Positions 1 to 7,229 of a stretch of DNA of 24,309 nucleotides are shown in pieces; the first letter of the stretch is position 1; each line of letters begins with the position of its first letter. A program made the position numbers and the translations under genes. Source of the DNA: an uncultured Pseudomonadota bacterium (GTDB taxonomy: Bacteria; Pseudomonadota; Gammaproteobacteria; Burkholderiales; SG8-41). The notes beneath the pieces are model-generated. The model saw only the letters and a list, made by a program, of their open reading frames with translations, was not told where the DNA came from and searched no databases. The stretch is taken from contig CAMPGR010000043.1 in assembly GCA_946885605.1 (NCBI GenBank), positions 1-24,309 of the forward strand, given 5' to 3'.

Positions 1-1
1 C

Positions 2-577
2 GCGGCGCTCGCAAACGGGCGATGCGATCTCGCCGGATTTCACGTCGCGGATGCGTTGCCGCGGGCCGCTGCAGCTGCCGCGGCGCTCGGACGGTGGCTC
101 GACCCGGGCAAGCATCAGCTCATCCGTTTCGTAACGCGACAGCAGGGACTGATCGCCCGCCCGGATTCGCACATCCGCACCGTACACGATCTCGCGCGGC
201 GCGGGGTGCGGTTCATCAACCGCCAGAGCGGTTCCTCGAGCGCGGCGCCCGGACGCGACGAGCAATCCGTCGCCGGGGCGGTGGCGGAGGCGCGGGCGGA
301 CGCGGGCTTCGGACTGCGGGCGGATGCGATGCGCTACAAGCTCGATTTCGTCCCGCTCGCGCTGGAGCGCTACTTCCTTGCATTCCCGCGCGCGCGCGCA
401 GCCGATCTGGCCATGCAGCGTCTCATCGCGATTTTGCAGAGTCGCGAATTCGCCCGGCACGCGGACGCTCTGCCGGGATACGACGCGCAGAGTTGCGGCA
501 GACGGGAGAAGCTCGATGCCGCGCTCAACTGGGTCGAACGCGCACGCCGCCCCATGCGGCGGAGCGTGAAGCGATGA
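2..577 (+). CDS. C-terminal part of a regulator with a molybdate/tungstate-type periplasmic-binding domain (5' end outside window)
   Basis: The frame is open from base 2, so the gene begins upstream; the TTG at 56 is internal. What remains is about 191 residues of a substrate-binding-like domain. It contains the stretch GRCDLAGFHV near the left edge and FVTRQQGL further on, which resemble the COG1910 family (a molybdate-binding PBP-like domain, often fused behind a DNA-binding domain). No signal peptide can be judged because the N-terminus is missing. The stop overlaps the tupB start (ATGA at 574-577), which ties the gene to the tungstate transporter. I infer a one-component sensor that binds oxyanion and controls tupBCA. 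The helix-turn-helix itself is not visible here, so a stand-alone binding protein cannot be excluded. Confidence 0.7.
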   Translation, partial: AALANGRCDLAGFHVADALPRAAAAAAALGRWLDPGKHQLIRFVTRQQGLIARPDSHIRTVHDLARRGVRFINRQSGSSSAAPGRDEQSVAGAVAEARADAGFGLRADAMRYKLDFVPLALERYFLAFPRARAADLAMQRLIAILQSREFARHADALPGYDAQSCGRREKLDAALNWVERARRPMRRSVKR

Positions 578-1278
578 ACGATTTGGCGCTCGCGTTCGAA
601 GCCGCCTTTGCCCTCATCGCCGGGCTGGATCCGGAGCTCGTCGATATCGTCGCGCTGAGCCTCCAGGTAAGCCTTACTGCCGTCGCGATCGCGGCGCTCC
701 TTGGGCTGTCGCTCGGCGCGCTCCTCGCGGTAGCGCGGTTCCGCGGGCGACAGGCGATCATCGTTCTCCTGAACGCCCTGATGGGGCTCCCGCCGGTGGT
801 CGTTGGCCTCCTGGTTTACCTGCTGCTTTCGCGCGCCGGACCCCTCGGGCCTCTCGGCATATTGTTCACGCCGACCGCCATGGTCATCGCACAGGTGATC
901 CTCATTACGCCCATCATCGCGGCGCTCTCGCGCCAGAGCATCGAGGACGCGTGGCACGAGTATGAGGAGCAGCTACGCTCGCTGGGCGCGAACCGCTTCA
1001 CGGCGGCGCTTACCTTGCTTTGGGACACGCGCTTCTCGCTGATCACCATACTGCTGGCGGGTTTTGGCCGTGCCGCGGCCGAAGTCGGGGCCGTGATGAT
1101 CGTAGGCGGCAATATCGACGGCGTGACACGCGTGATGACGACTGCCATTGCGCTGGAAACCAGCAAGGGCGATCTTCCGCTCGCGCTGGGTCTCGGGATC
1201 ATACTCGTCGCACTCGTCGTCGCGCTCAATGCGACGGCAAGTCTCGTACGCGAGGCGGCGTTGCGCCGCTATGGATGA
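574..1278 (+). CDS. tupB: TupB-like tungstate ABC transporter permease
   Basis: The protein has 234 residues and is strongly hydrophobic, with about five membrane segments, the clearest near residues 22-45, 57-80, 92-112 and 205-226. Between them lies the cytoplasmic EAA-type loop containing EEQLRSLGANR, which contacts the ATPase in ABC importers. Length and layout fit the TupB/CysT-like permease family, which moves tungstate (sometimes molybdate) across the inner membrane. The open frame extends much further upstream, but the ATG at 574 is chosen because GGAG at 561-564 gives a normal spacing and because the upstream DNA encodes the regulator in another frame. The gene overlaps the regulator stop and is followed 3 bp later by the ATPase. 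The specificity call rests mainly on the adjacent TupA-like protein. Confidence 0.88.
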   Translation: MNDLALAFEAAFALIAGLDPELVDIVALSLQVSLTAVAIAALLGLSLGALLAVARFRGRQAIIVLLNALMGLPPVVVGLLVYLLLSRAGPLGPLGILFTPTAMVIAQVILITPIIAALSRQSIEDAWHEYEEQLRSLGANRFTAALTLLWDTRFSLITILLAGFGRAAAEVGAVMIVGGNIDGVTRVMTTAIALETSKGDLPLALGLGIILVALVVALNATASLVREAALRRYG

Positions 1279-1281
1279 GCG

Positions 1282-1983
1282 ATGCTGCCGCTCGAGTTGA
1301 CGCAAGTCTGCTACGCCGTCAACGGTAGGACCATCATCGACTGCGTTTCCGCGGACATTACAGCAGGACCGCGCACGGTCATACTCGGTCCCAACGGCGC
1401 CGGAAAAAGCGTCCTGATGCGGCTCTGCCATGGCCTGCTCGAGCCCACCGCGGGGCACATCGCGTGGCGTGGAAACAGCAATAACCGTTCAGGCCGCCAG
1501 TCGATGGTGTTCCAGCGCCCGATGATGCTGCGCCGGTCTGCGCTGGCGAACGTCATTTATGGGCTGAAGCTCGCCGGATTTTCTGCCCGGGAATGCGCGC
1601 TGCGGGCGCACGACGTGCTGGAGGCGGTGGGTCTCGAGCGCCAGGCGGACCGTCCGGCGCGAACGCTTTCGGGCGGCGAGCAACAACGCCTCGCGCTTGC
1701 GCGCGCTTGGGCGTCGGGGCCGGAAGTGCTGTTCCTCGACGAGCCGACCGCGAATCTCGATCCCGGCTCGACGCGTGATGTGGAATCCATTATCGGCGCG
1801 ATCCGGGCGACCGGAACAAAGATCATCATGACTACCCACAACCTCGGCCAAGCCCGCCGGCTGGGAGATGAGATCCTTTTCCTCAGCCGGGGACGGCTTG
1901 TGGAGCGATCGCCGGTCGATCGCTTTTTCCAACAACCCACGACGGCCGAGGCCGCGGCATTCATCAGAGGAGAGATGCCGTGA
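1282..1983 (+). CDS. tupC: TupC-like tungstate ABC transporter ATP-binding protein
   Basis: The protein is a 233-residue ABC ATPase. Walker A is GPNGAGKS at residues 36-43, the signature LSGGEQ is at 129-134, Walker B VLFLDEP is at 149-155 and the H-loop histidine is about residue 186. There is no C-terminal molybdate-sensing (MOP/TOBE) extension, unlike ModC. That agrees with the short ATPases of tungstate (Tup) systems. It lies 3 bp after tupB, and its stop overlaps the GTG start of tupA (GTGA), so the three genes are very likely co-translated. It should hydrolyse ATP at the inner face of the membrane to drive import through the TupB permease. Confidence 0.9.
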   Translation: MLPLELTQVCYAVNGRTIIDCVSADITAGPRTVILGPNGAGKSVLMRLCHGLLEPTAGHIAWRGNSNNRSGRQSMVFQRPMMLRRSALANVIYGLKLAGFSARECALRAHDVLEAVGLERQADRPARTLSGGEQQRLALARAWASGPEVLFLDEPTANLDPGSTRDVESIIGAIRATGTKIIMTTHNLGQARRLGDEILFLSRGRLVERSPVDRFFQQPTTAEAAAFIRGEMP

Positions 1984-2813
1984 CTCCGAGGAGGATCCTG
2001 TTTCAGGCTCTGCTCGTCCTGTTTGCCGGTGCGCTCACGCCGGCGGCATCGGCGCAGAAATACATTACCGTCGCCTCCACCACATCGACCGAGCAGTCGG
2101 GGCTTTTTCGTCACATTCTCCCGTTGTTCCAGAAGAAGACCGGCATCGAGGTGCGCGTGGTGGCGGTCGGCACCGGCCAGGCGCTCGACATGGGGCGTCG
2201 CGGCGATGCGGACGTCGTATTTGTTCACGCCCGGGCGGCGGAGGAAAAATTCGTCGCAGAGGGCTATGGCGTCAGGCGTCTGCCGGTGATGTTCAACGAT
2301 TTCGTGCTGATCGGCCCGAAGTCGGACGCTGCCAGGGTGGCCGGTGGCAAAGACATCCTCGCGGCCCTACGCAAGATAAAAGACGCGAACTCGCCTTTTG
2401 TGTCGCGCGGCGATCGCAGTGGAACCCACATGGCGGAGCTCGCGCTGTGGAGGGAGGCGGGCATAAGCATCGGCGAGGACAAAGGCGCTTGGTATCGCGA
2501 CACCGGCCAGGGCATGGGCCCGGCGCTCAACAGCGCGTCCTCGATGAACGCTTACATCCTCGCAGACCGAGGCACATGGATCTCGTTCAGGAACCGGGGC
2601 GAGCTCACCATCCTCGTTGAAGGCGACAAGCGGCTCTTCAACCAGTACGGCGTGATCCTGGTGAATCCGGAGAAACACAGGCACGTGAAGCGGGATCTGG
2701 GCCAGTCGTTCATTGACTGGATCGTCTCGCCTGAAGGGCAGAAGGCGATCGCCGAATACAGAATAGGCGGCGAGCAGCTCTTCTTTCCCAACGCGCAAGA
2801 GGAAGGTGCCTGA
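1980..2813 (+). CDS. tupA: TupA-like periplasmic tungstate-binding protein
   Basis: The protein has 277 residues with an N-terminal signal peptide: basic MTPRR, a hydrophobic core, and likely cleavage after ASA at about residue 25. The mature start carries VASTTSTEQSGL (TTST at 34-37), the conserved oxyanion-binding entry motif of TupA proteins. Further family-like stretches are the segment containing GQALDMGRRGDADVVFVH and SRGDRSGTHMAE. Translation starts at a GTG overlapping the tupC stop. It captures tungstate in the periplasm and delivers it to TupB. The gene order regulator-tupB-tupC-tupA differs from the common tupA-B-C order. Whether the protein prefers tungstate over molybdate cannot be read from sequence alone. 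Confidence 0.9.
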   Translation: MTPRRILFQALLVLFAGALTPAASAQKYITVASTTSTEQSGLFRHILPLFQKKTGIEVRVVAVGTGQALDMGRRGDADVVFVHARAAEEKFVAEGYGVRRLPVMFNDFVLIGPKSDAARVAGGKDILAALRKIKDANSPFVSRGDRSGTHMAELALWREAGISIGEDKGAWYRDTGQGMGPALNSASSMNAYILADRGTWISFRNRGELTILVEGDKRLFNQYGVILVNPEKHRHVKRDLGQSFIDWIVSPEGQKAIAEYRIGGEQLFFPNAQEEGA

Positions 2814-2825
2814 TAAGCGCGCGAC

Positions 2826-2854
2826 TCGACCATGCAATGCCCGCAAAGTATCAT
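2826..2854 (+). promoter_or_regulatory. Possible sigma70-like promoter before mobB
   Basis: A -35-like TCGACC (2826-2831, four of six consensus bases) is followed after 17 bp by TATCAT (2849-2854, five of six). Transcription would start near 2861, upstream of the preferred mobB ATG at 2885 but downstream of the alternative ATG at 2837. This was read by eye only. Confidence 0.35.
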
Positions 2855-2884
2855 GCAGCGCTTCCGTGCAGAGTGCAGCCTCCC

Positions 2885-3403
2885 ATGAAGATCTTCGGAT
2901 TCGCCGGCTATTCCGGCAGCGGCAAAACGACGCTGATCGAAAAATTGATTCCCGTATTCACCGGGCGCGGCCTTTCCGTATCGATCATCAAGCACGCGCA
3001 TCACACGTTCGATGTGGATCAGCCGGGCAAGGATTCGTGGCGCCACCGCCATGCCGGCTGCAATGAAGTGCTCGTGACCTCCTCGCGCCGTTGGGTGCTC
3101 ATGCACGAGCTGCGCGGCGCCGCGGAACCGCCGCTCGCCGAACATGTCAAGCGCATCTCGCCGTGCGACCTCCTGCTCGTGGAAGGCTTCAAGCGCGAGC
3201 GGATTCCCAAGCTCGAGGTATACCGTGCGGAAGTGGGTGAGCCGCTGCTGCATCCGCACGATGGCGACATTGTCGCCATCGCATGCGACCGCCGGCTCGA
3301 CACGCCGCTGCCCCAATTCGATCTCGACGACCACAACGCGATCGCGGAATTTGTATTGCGGCATGTCGGTCTCGGTTTGGATGCCAGGCGCGCAAAGGTG
3401 TAA
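2885..3403 (+). CDS. mobB: MobB, molybdopterin-guanine dinucleotide biosynthesis adaptor protein
   Basis: The protein has 172 residues. A P-loop sits at the very N-terminus (GYSGSGKTT, residues 8-16), followed by SIIKHAHHTFDVDQPGKDSWRH and, mid-protein, LLLVEGFKRERIPKLEV. These three blocks are typical of MobB, a GTP-binding protein that assists MobA in attaching GMP to molybdopterin. The frame extends upstream to an ATG at 2837, but MobB proteins normally begin just before the P-loop, so the ATG at 2885 is preferred. No strong ribosome site is seen before either start. It stands 9 bp before moaD. In many Betaproteobacteria moeA lies between mobB and moaD; it is absent here. Confidence 0.9.
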   Translation: MKIFGFAGYSGSGKTTLIEKLIPVFTGRGLSVSIIKHAHHTFDVDQPGKDSWRHRHAGCNEVLVTSSRRWVLMHELRGAAEPPLAEHVKRISPCDLLLVEGFKRERIPKLEVYRAEVGEPLLHPHDGDIVAIACDRRLDTPLPQFDLDDHNAIAEFVLRHVGLGLDARRAKV

Positions 3404-3412
3404 GCTCGCCCC

Positions 3413-3667
3413 ATGGTCAAAGTGCTTTATTTCGCCCGGCTCCGCGAAGCGCTCGGCACCGCGTCGGAAGAGATTGCGCTGCCCGCATCGGTATCGACGC
3501 TGGACGGCTTGCGCGCGGTGCTCGTTGCACGGGGTGGTGCCTGGTCTGAGGAGCTTTCGGGGATGCGCCGCATCCGGGCCGCGGTCAACCAGACGGTGGC
3601 GGACAACGGCACGCCCATTGTCGATGGGGATGAGGTCGCCTTCTTCCCGCCCGTTACGGGAGGCTGA
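3413..3667 (+). CDS. moaD: MoaD, small subunit of molybdopterin synthase
   Basis: This is an 84-residue ubiquitin-fold protein starting MVKVLYFARLREALG and ending PPVTGG. The C-terminal Gly-Gly is the residue pair that is adenylated by MoeB and then thiocarboxylated. The internal VNQTVADNGTPIVDGDEVAFF matches the MoaD pattern. With MoaE it forms the MPT synthase heterotetramer that puts the dithiolene sulfurs onto cyclic pyranopterin monophosphate. It is separated from moaE by only 5 bp, so the two subunits are probably made in equal amounts. Confidence 0.95.
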   Translation: MVKVLYFARLREALGTASEEIALPASVSTLDGLRAVLVARGGAWSEELSGMRRIRAAVNQTVADNGTPIVDGDEVAFFPPVTGG

Positions 3668-3672
3668 ACGGC

Positions 3673-4131
3673 ATGAGCGTGCGCGTGCAAACGGAAGACT
3701 TCGACATCGGTGCGGAGGTCGCCGCGTTGCGGCGCGCGAACCCGAAGATCGGCGCGGTCGCAACTTTCGTCGGCGTCGTGCGCGACGTGAACGACGGTGG
3801 CGCGGTGCAGGAACTGACGCTCGAGCATTACCCCGGGATGACCGAGCGCTCGATCGAAGACATCATCACGCAGGCGCGCGGCCGCTGGAACATCTACGAC
3901 GCGCTCGTCGTGCACCGGGTCGGAACCTTGAAACCGACGGACCAAGTTGTCCTTGTCGTCGTGACGAGCGGCCACCGCGGCGACGCCTTTGCGGCGTGCG
4001 AGTTCATCATGGATTACCTCAAGACGCGCGCACCCTTCTGGAAGAAGGAGAAGACACCCAGCGGCGAGCGCTGGGTCGACGCGCGCGTCTCGGACGATAT
4101 CGCGGCGGAGCGCTGGCGTCTGAAGGGGTGA
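3673..4131 (+). CDS. moaE: MoaE, large catalytic subunit of molybdopterin synthase
   Basis: The protein has 152 residues, the usual MoaE length. Family blocks visible are GAVATFVGVVRD, LEHYPGMTERSIE, HRVGTLKPTD, TSGHRGDAF and DYLKTRAPFWKKE. Lys117 and Lys124 correspond in spacing to the catalytic lysines Lys119 and Lys126 of the E. coli protein, and an arginine/histidine-rich segment binds the substrate. Together with MoaD it converts precursor Z to molybdopterin. It ends the plus-strand cofactor cluster and converges on the Bug-protein gene 8 bp further on. Confidence 0.95.
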   Translation: MSVRVQTEDFDIGAEVAALRRANPKIGAVATFVGVVRDVNDGGAVQELTLEHYPGMTERSIEDIITQARGRWNIYDALVVHRVGTLKPTDQVVLVVVTSGHRGDAFAACEFIMDYLKTRAPFWKKEKTPSGERWVDARVSDDIAAERWRLKG

Positions 4132-4132
4132 A

Positions 4133-4150
4133 GCGCCGCCTACTCGGCGC
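4133..4150. terminator. GC hairpin between convergent genes, possible weak terminator
   Basis: GCGCCG at 4133-4138 pairs perfectly with CGGCGC at 4145-4150 across a six-base loop. It lies between the moaE stop and the end of the convergent Bug-protein gene, and overlaps the latter's last codons. No T-tract follows on either strand, so efficient intrinsic termination is doubtful. Confidence 0.3.
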
Positions 4151-5138
4151 GAATGCCCGCGTCCTTCACGACGCGCGACCACTTCTTCAACTCCGCGCGA
4201 ATCAGCGCGGCGAATTCTTCCGGTGAGCTGCTGGGGGTCGGATCTGCGCCGCCATCGATGAAGCGTTTTCTGATTGCCGGATCGGTCAGCGCCTGGACCA
4301 CCGCGCCATGCAATTTCGTGACGATCGGGGCCGGGGTACCGGCCGGTGCCAGCAGGCCGAACCACTGCACCGCTTCATAGCCGGGGACTCCGGCTTCGGC
4401 GATGGTGGGAATATCGGGCGCGGCGCTCGCACGCTTGGCGCTCGTCACGCCGTACGCGCGCACGCGCTGAGCCTTCACGTGAGGAAGCGTGCTCAGAATA
4501 TTCGCCGCCATGATGGGCACGTGTCCGGCTATCACGTCGCCGAGCGCCGGGCCGGCGCCCTTGTACGGCACGTGCGTCATCTCGAGCCCGGCGGCGCTCA
4601 CGAAAAACGCCATCATGAGGTGCGGCATGCTGCCGATGCCGGCTGAGGCGTACTGGAGCTGGCCGGGGCGCGCCTTCGCAAACGCGATCAGTTCCTTGAC
4701 GTTTTTCGCGGGCAGCGACGGATGCGAGATCAGCACGTTGGGCACGGTCACAGTGCGAGAGATGGGCACGAAATCGCGCTCCAGATCGTACGGGACCTTC
4801 TTCATGACATACGGGTTGCTGGTGTGCGAGGCAATTGCCGCCAGCAGGGTGTAGCCGTCAGGCGGAGCTTGCAATGCGATTTCCGCGCCGAGGTTGCCGC
4901 TTGCGCCGCCACGATTGTCCACAACAACCTGCTGGCCGAGTATTTCCCCCAGCTTCGGCGTGATCATGCGCGTGGACGAGTCGGTGCCGCCGCCGGGAGG
5001 GGAAGGGACGATGAGTCGGATCGGGCGCTCGGGATACTCTGCTGCAAGCGCGCCCTGCAATGCGGCGCAAGTCAGTATCAAGCCGAGCGCCACACCCCAT
5101 GGGCGGAACTTCACAGAGAGCCGGTCTGAAGGAGCCAT
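4140..5138 (-). CDS. Bug family (TctC-like) periplasmic solute-binding protein
   Basis: The protein has 332 residues with a signal peptide of about 33 residues (hydrophobic core ending in LQGALAA). The mature protein begins YPERPIRLIVPSPPGGGTD, the hallmark N-terminus of Bug proteins, the extracytoplasmic receptors of the tripartite tricarboxylate family. VVVDNRGGASGNLGAEI and ALQAPPDGYTLL are further family blocks. Bug proteins usually bind carboxylated compounds such as citrate, tricarballylate, amino acids or nicotinate. No TctA or TctB membrane partners are present in the window, so it is an orphan receptor here. It is the last gene of a minus-strand run and starts 9 bp after the preceding DapA-family gene, so it probably belongs to the same transcript. 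Confidence 0.92.
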   Translation of the reverse strand: MAPSDRLSVKFRPWGVALGLILTCAALQGALAAEYPERPIRLIVPSPPGGGTDSSTRMITPKLGEILGQQVVVDNRGGASGNLGAEIALQAPPDGYTLLAAIASHTSNPYVMKKVPYDLERDFVPISRTVTVPNVLISHPSLPAKNVKELIAFAKARPGQLQYASAGIGSMPHLMMAFFVSAAGLEMTHVPYKGAGPALGDVIAGHVPIMAANILSTLPHVKAQRVRAYGVTSAKRASAAPDIPTIAEAGVPGYEAVQWFGLLAPAGTPAPIVTKLHGAVVQALTDPAIRKRFIDGGADPTPSSSPEEFAALIRAELKKWSRVVKDAGIRAE

Positions 5139-5147
5139 GGCGATCCC

Positions 5148-6083
5148 TTACCAACCCTGCGGTTCTGTGCGCAGGAAACCCAAGGCGCCAACCGCAGCGG
5201 CAAGTTTCCCGCTTGCCGTTTCTCCCAGAGCACGGACCGGCGGGCGTGGCTGGCCGCAGTCGCGTCCCATCGTGCGCAGCGCTGACTTGAGCCCGGCGAG
5301 CCCGTCCTTCAACCGGGATTCGCCCGCAGTGCGCACCGCATGGTGCAATGCGCCGATGTCTTCCTGCGCGGAGCGCGCTTCGATGTACTGCTCCCGACTG
5401 CAAAGGTCATAGAGCCGGCGCACGAGCCCGGGCGCCACCGCTGCGAGCGGTGAAAACACACCCGACCCGCCCACGACGCCGGCCGAAACCATGAACTCCG
5501 TGCCCGGCATCAGGTGAAAATCCGAACGGATCTTGCGCGCGTTCGAAATCACTTCCACCATGTAAACCCAGTCGAGGCTCGAGTCGACGACGCCGACGAG
5601 ATTCGGCAGGCGCTCGACGAGTTGCAGCGTTGTCTCGGTGGTGAGCGACGTGCCGGCGGACTCCACGGGCGGGTTGCAGATCAGGAACGGCAGGCGCACC
5701 GCGGAACCGATTTCCACGAGGTGCTCGACGATCATCGCGGGCTTGGGATGCCAGAAGTAAGGCGGGTGCGACACGATGGCCGCAGCTCCAGCCGATTCAG
5801 CATGGCGGGCCCGCGCCACGGCGATGGCGGTGCCGGCATCGCTGACATGCGCGATTACCGGCACACGGTCCTTCACCTGCCGGATTGCAAATTCCAGAAG
5901 CTTCCGCTGTTCCTCATCGGTAAGGCTGAGGTCTTCACCCTCCGGCATGGGAAGCGCGAGCGCCTCAGCGCCATTGCGCAAGTGAAACTCGATGATCTTC
6001 GCGTAGGTGTCGAAGTCGATGCTCTGATCGCGATGGAAGGGCGTCACCGGGGTGTGCACCAGTCCGGGCTTGAAGTTCTTCAT
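5148..6083 (-). CDS. DapA-superfamily protein lacking the Schiff-base lysine (pair 1, second gene)
   Basis: The protein has 311 residues and follows the DHDPS/N-acetylneuraminate lyase TIM barrel pattern throughout: a TPVTPF start, the strand before PYFWHP, and RLPNLVGVVDSS. By ungapped comparison with its neighbour and with E. coli DapA as I recall it, the Schiff-base lysine is Val166 (VGVVD instead of IGMKD). The active-site tyrosine is Cys136 (LICNPP), and the GTTGE carboxylate-binding loop reads PMPEGED. Classical class I aldolase chemistry therefore looks impossible. It ends EPQGW, as do its three paralogs in similar form. It follows the lysine-containing paralog by 56 bp, with GAGG at a fair distance before the ATG. 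It may be a pseudoenzyme partner, a binding subunit, or an enzyme with altered chemistry. The fold assignment is firm; the function is unknown. Confidence 0.88.
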   Translation of the reverse strand: MKNFKPGLVHTPVTPFHRDQSIDFDTYAKIIEFHLRNGAEALALPMPEGEDLSLTDEEQRKLLEFAIRQVKDRVPVIAHVSDAGTAIAVARARHAESAGAAAIVSHPPYFWHPKPAMIVEHLVEIGSAVRLPFLICNPPVESAGTSLTTETTLQLVERLPNLVGVVDSSLDWVYMVEVISNARKIRSDFHLMPGTEFMVSAGVVGGSGVFSPLAAVAPGLVRRLYDLCSREQYIEARSAQEDIGALHHAVRTAGESRLKDGLAGLKSALRTMGRDCGQPRPPVRALGETASGKLAAAVGALGFLRTEPQGW

Positions 6084-6139
6084 GCTGGATGCCTCGATAA
6101 ATCAGTGTGAAAGAGCGGGATGGGGCGCATGGATCGCAG

Positions 6140-7108
6140 TTACCAGCCGTGCGGCTCCGTCTGGAGTATGTTCAACTCCTCGAGCTGCTTGCGCAGGAAT
6201 TCGATGCGCTCCTTCGTCGCCGTGGGCAGCGGCAAGCGCACCGGGCCCACCGGCCGGCCCATCATGATCATTGCGCCCTTGAGCGACGACGGGTACTGCT
6301 CCTTGAACAGCCGCCACAGCCGTGAAATCTTGTACTGGCATTCGCGCGCGGTGGCCCAGTCGTGCGCCTCCAGTGACGCAAAAAAGCGGTTGCAGAGATT
6401 GGGGGCGATTGCGCCGGACGAAGAGAAGGAGCCGCACGCGCCGAGCGGATAGGACGCAAGCAGATGTTCGACGCCCATGATGATCGCGAAGCCGGGCCTC
6501 ATCTTGAGCGCCACGCGCGAAATCTCGAGAAACTTCTCGCTATGGAAGCTGGCATCCTTCATCCCGATGTAATTCGGCAGGCGCTCGATGAGCCGCTGGG
6601 TGAGCTCGCCGGTGAATTCGACCTCCTCGCCGTTACGCCAGGGCGAGTTATAGGTGAGGACCGGCAGATCGGTCGCCGTTCCGATCCGCACGATGGAATC
6701 GTAGATCTCTTCCTGCGACGGGCGGCGGCAGTACGGAGAGATGGTGAGAATCGCGTCGGCGCCGATTTTTTGCGCATGGCGCGCGATATCGAGCGAATCC
6801 TCTTCCGAGAGCGTGCCAGCGAAGATCGACACCGGCACGCGTCCGGCGACCGTCTTCACCGCGATTTCGGCTCCGAGCTTGCGCTCTGCGATCGTGAGGT
6901 TGAGCGACTCGGCCTTGTGGTGCGGCCACGCAATCGCCGGTGCACCGTGGCGGACGTGAAAGTCCACCATTTTCGCGAAGCCCCCGCCGTCGAAACTGAA
7001 ATCGTCCTTAAGGGGCGTTACAGGGGCCTGCATGACGCCCTTGAGCACGATGGGTTTCCAGCGTGCGGCTGAGGCCGCGGGTTCCGTTTCACTGAGTACG
7101 GTGGACAT
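6140..7108 (-). CDS. DapA-superfamily lyase/aldolase with Schiff-base lysine (pair 1, first gene)
   Basis: The protein has 322 residues with an N-terminal extension of about 18 residues relative to its paralogs. Schiff-base Lys184 sits in IGMKDAS, Tyr153 in LTYNSP, and Arg158 matches Arg138 of E. coli DapA in position. However, the GTTGE loop that holds pyruvate carboxylate in DapA is replaced by PHHKAES (residues 62-68), and the second tyrosine of the TPYYN motif is Cys127. It is therefore a member of the broad 2-oxo-acid aldolase/dehydratase superfamily and probably not the lysine-pathway DapA. A strong ribosome site (AAGGAAGG) precedes the ATG. It lies 121 bp after the OCD-family gene and is followed by the lysine-less paralog. 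The substrate is unknown. Confidence 0.9.
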   Translation of the reverse strand: MSTVLSETEPAASAARWKPIVLKGVMQAPVTPLKDDFSFDGGGFAKMVDFHVRHGAPAIAWPHHKAESLNLTIAERKLGAEIAVKTVAGRVPVSIFAGTLSEEDSLDIARHAQKIGADAILTISPYCRRPSQEEIYDSIVRIGTATDLPVLTYNSPWRNGEEVEFTGELTQRLIERLPNYIGMKDASFHSEKFLEISRVALKMRPGFAIIMGVEHLLASYPLGACGSFSSSGAIAPNLCNRFFASLEAHDWATARECQYKISRLWRLFKEQYPSSLKGAMIMMGRPVGPVRLPLPTATKERIEFLRKQLEELNILQTEPHGW

Positions 7109-7190
7109 GTTTGCCTTCCTTTGCTGATGATGCGCTAACGCGGGGACATGGCGTGCGAAAAATAAGTCTGTAGTCTACTGGCATTCCGCG

Positions 7191-7216
7191 TGCAGAATAC
7201 TTCTGCAGAATACTTC
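7191..7216. repeat. Perfect tandem repeat of 13 bp upstream of the first DapA-family pair
   Basis: TGCAGAATACTTC occurs twice back to back (7191-7203 and 7204-7216). Across the junction lies the perfect palindrome TTCTGCAGAA (7201-7210). Overlapping the left copy is an imperfect dyad, ATTCCGCG-TGCAGAAT at 7183-7198. It lies in the 121-bp gap between the OCD-family gene and the 322-residue DapA-family gene, about 85-105 bp before the latter's ATG, so an operator role is possible. Confidence 0.6.
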
Positions 7217-7229
7217 ACCGGGCCGAATG

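Noticed and set aside
22..573. N-terminal extension of the tupB frame
   Set aside because: The region encodes the regulator in a different frame; the extension is arginine rich and would precede the membrane segments without a family counterpart.
6140..7108. Assignment as the lysine-biosynthesis enzyme DapA
   Set aside because: The GTTGE loop and the second tyrosine of the TPYYN motif are missing and the context is catabolic, so only the superfamily can be supported.
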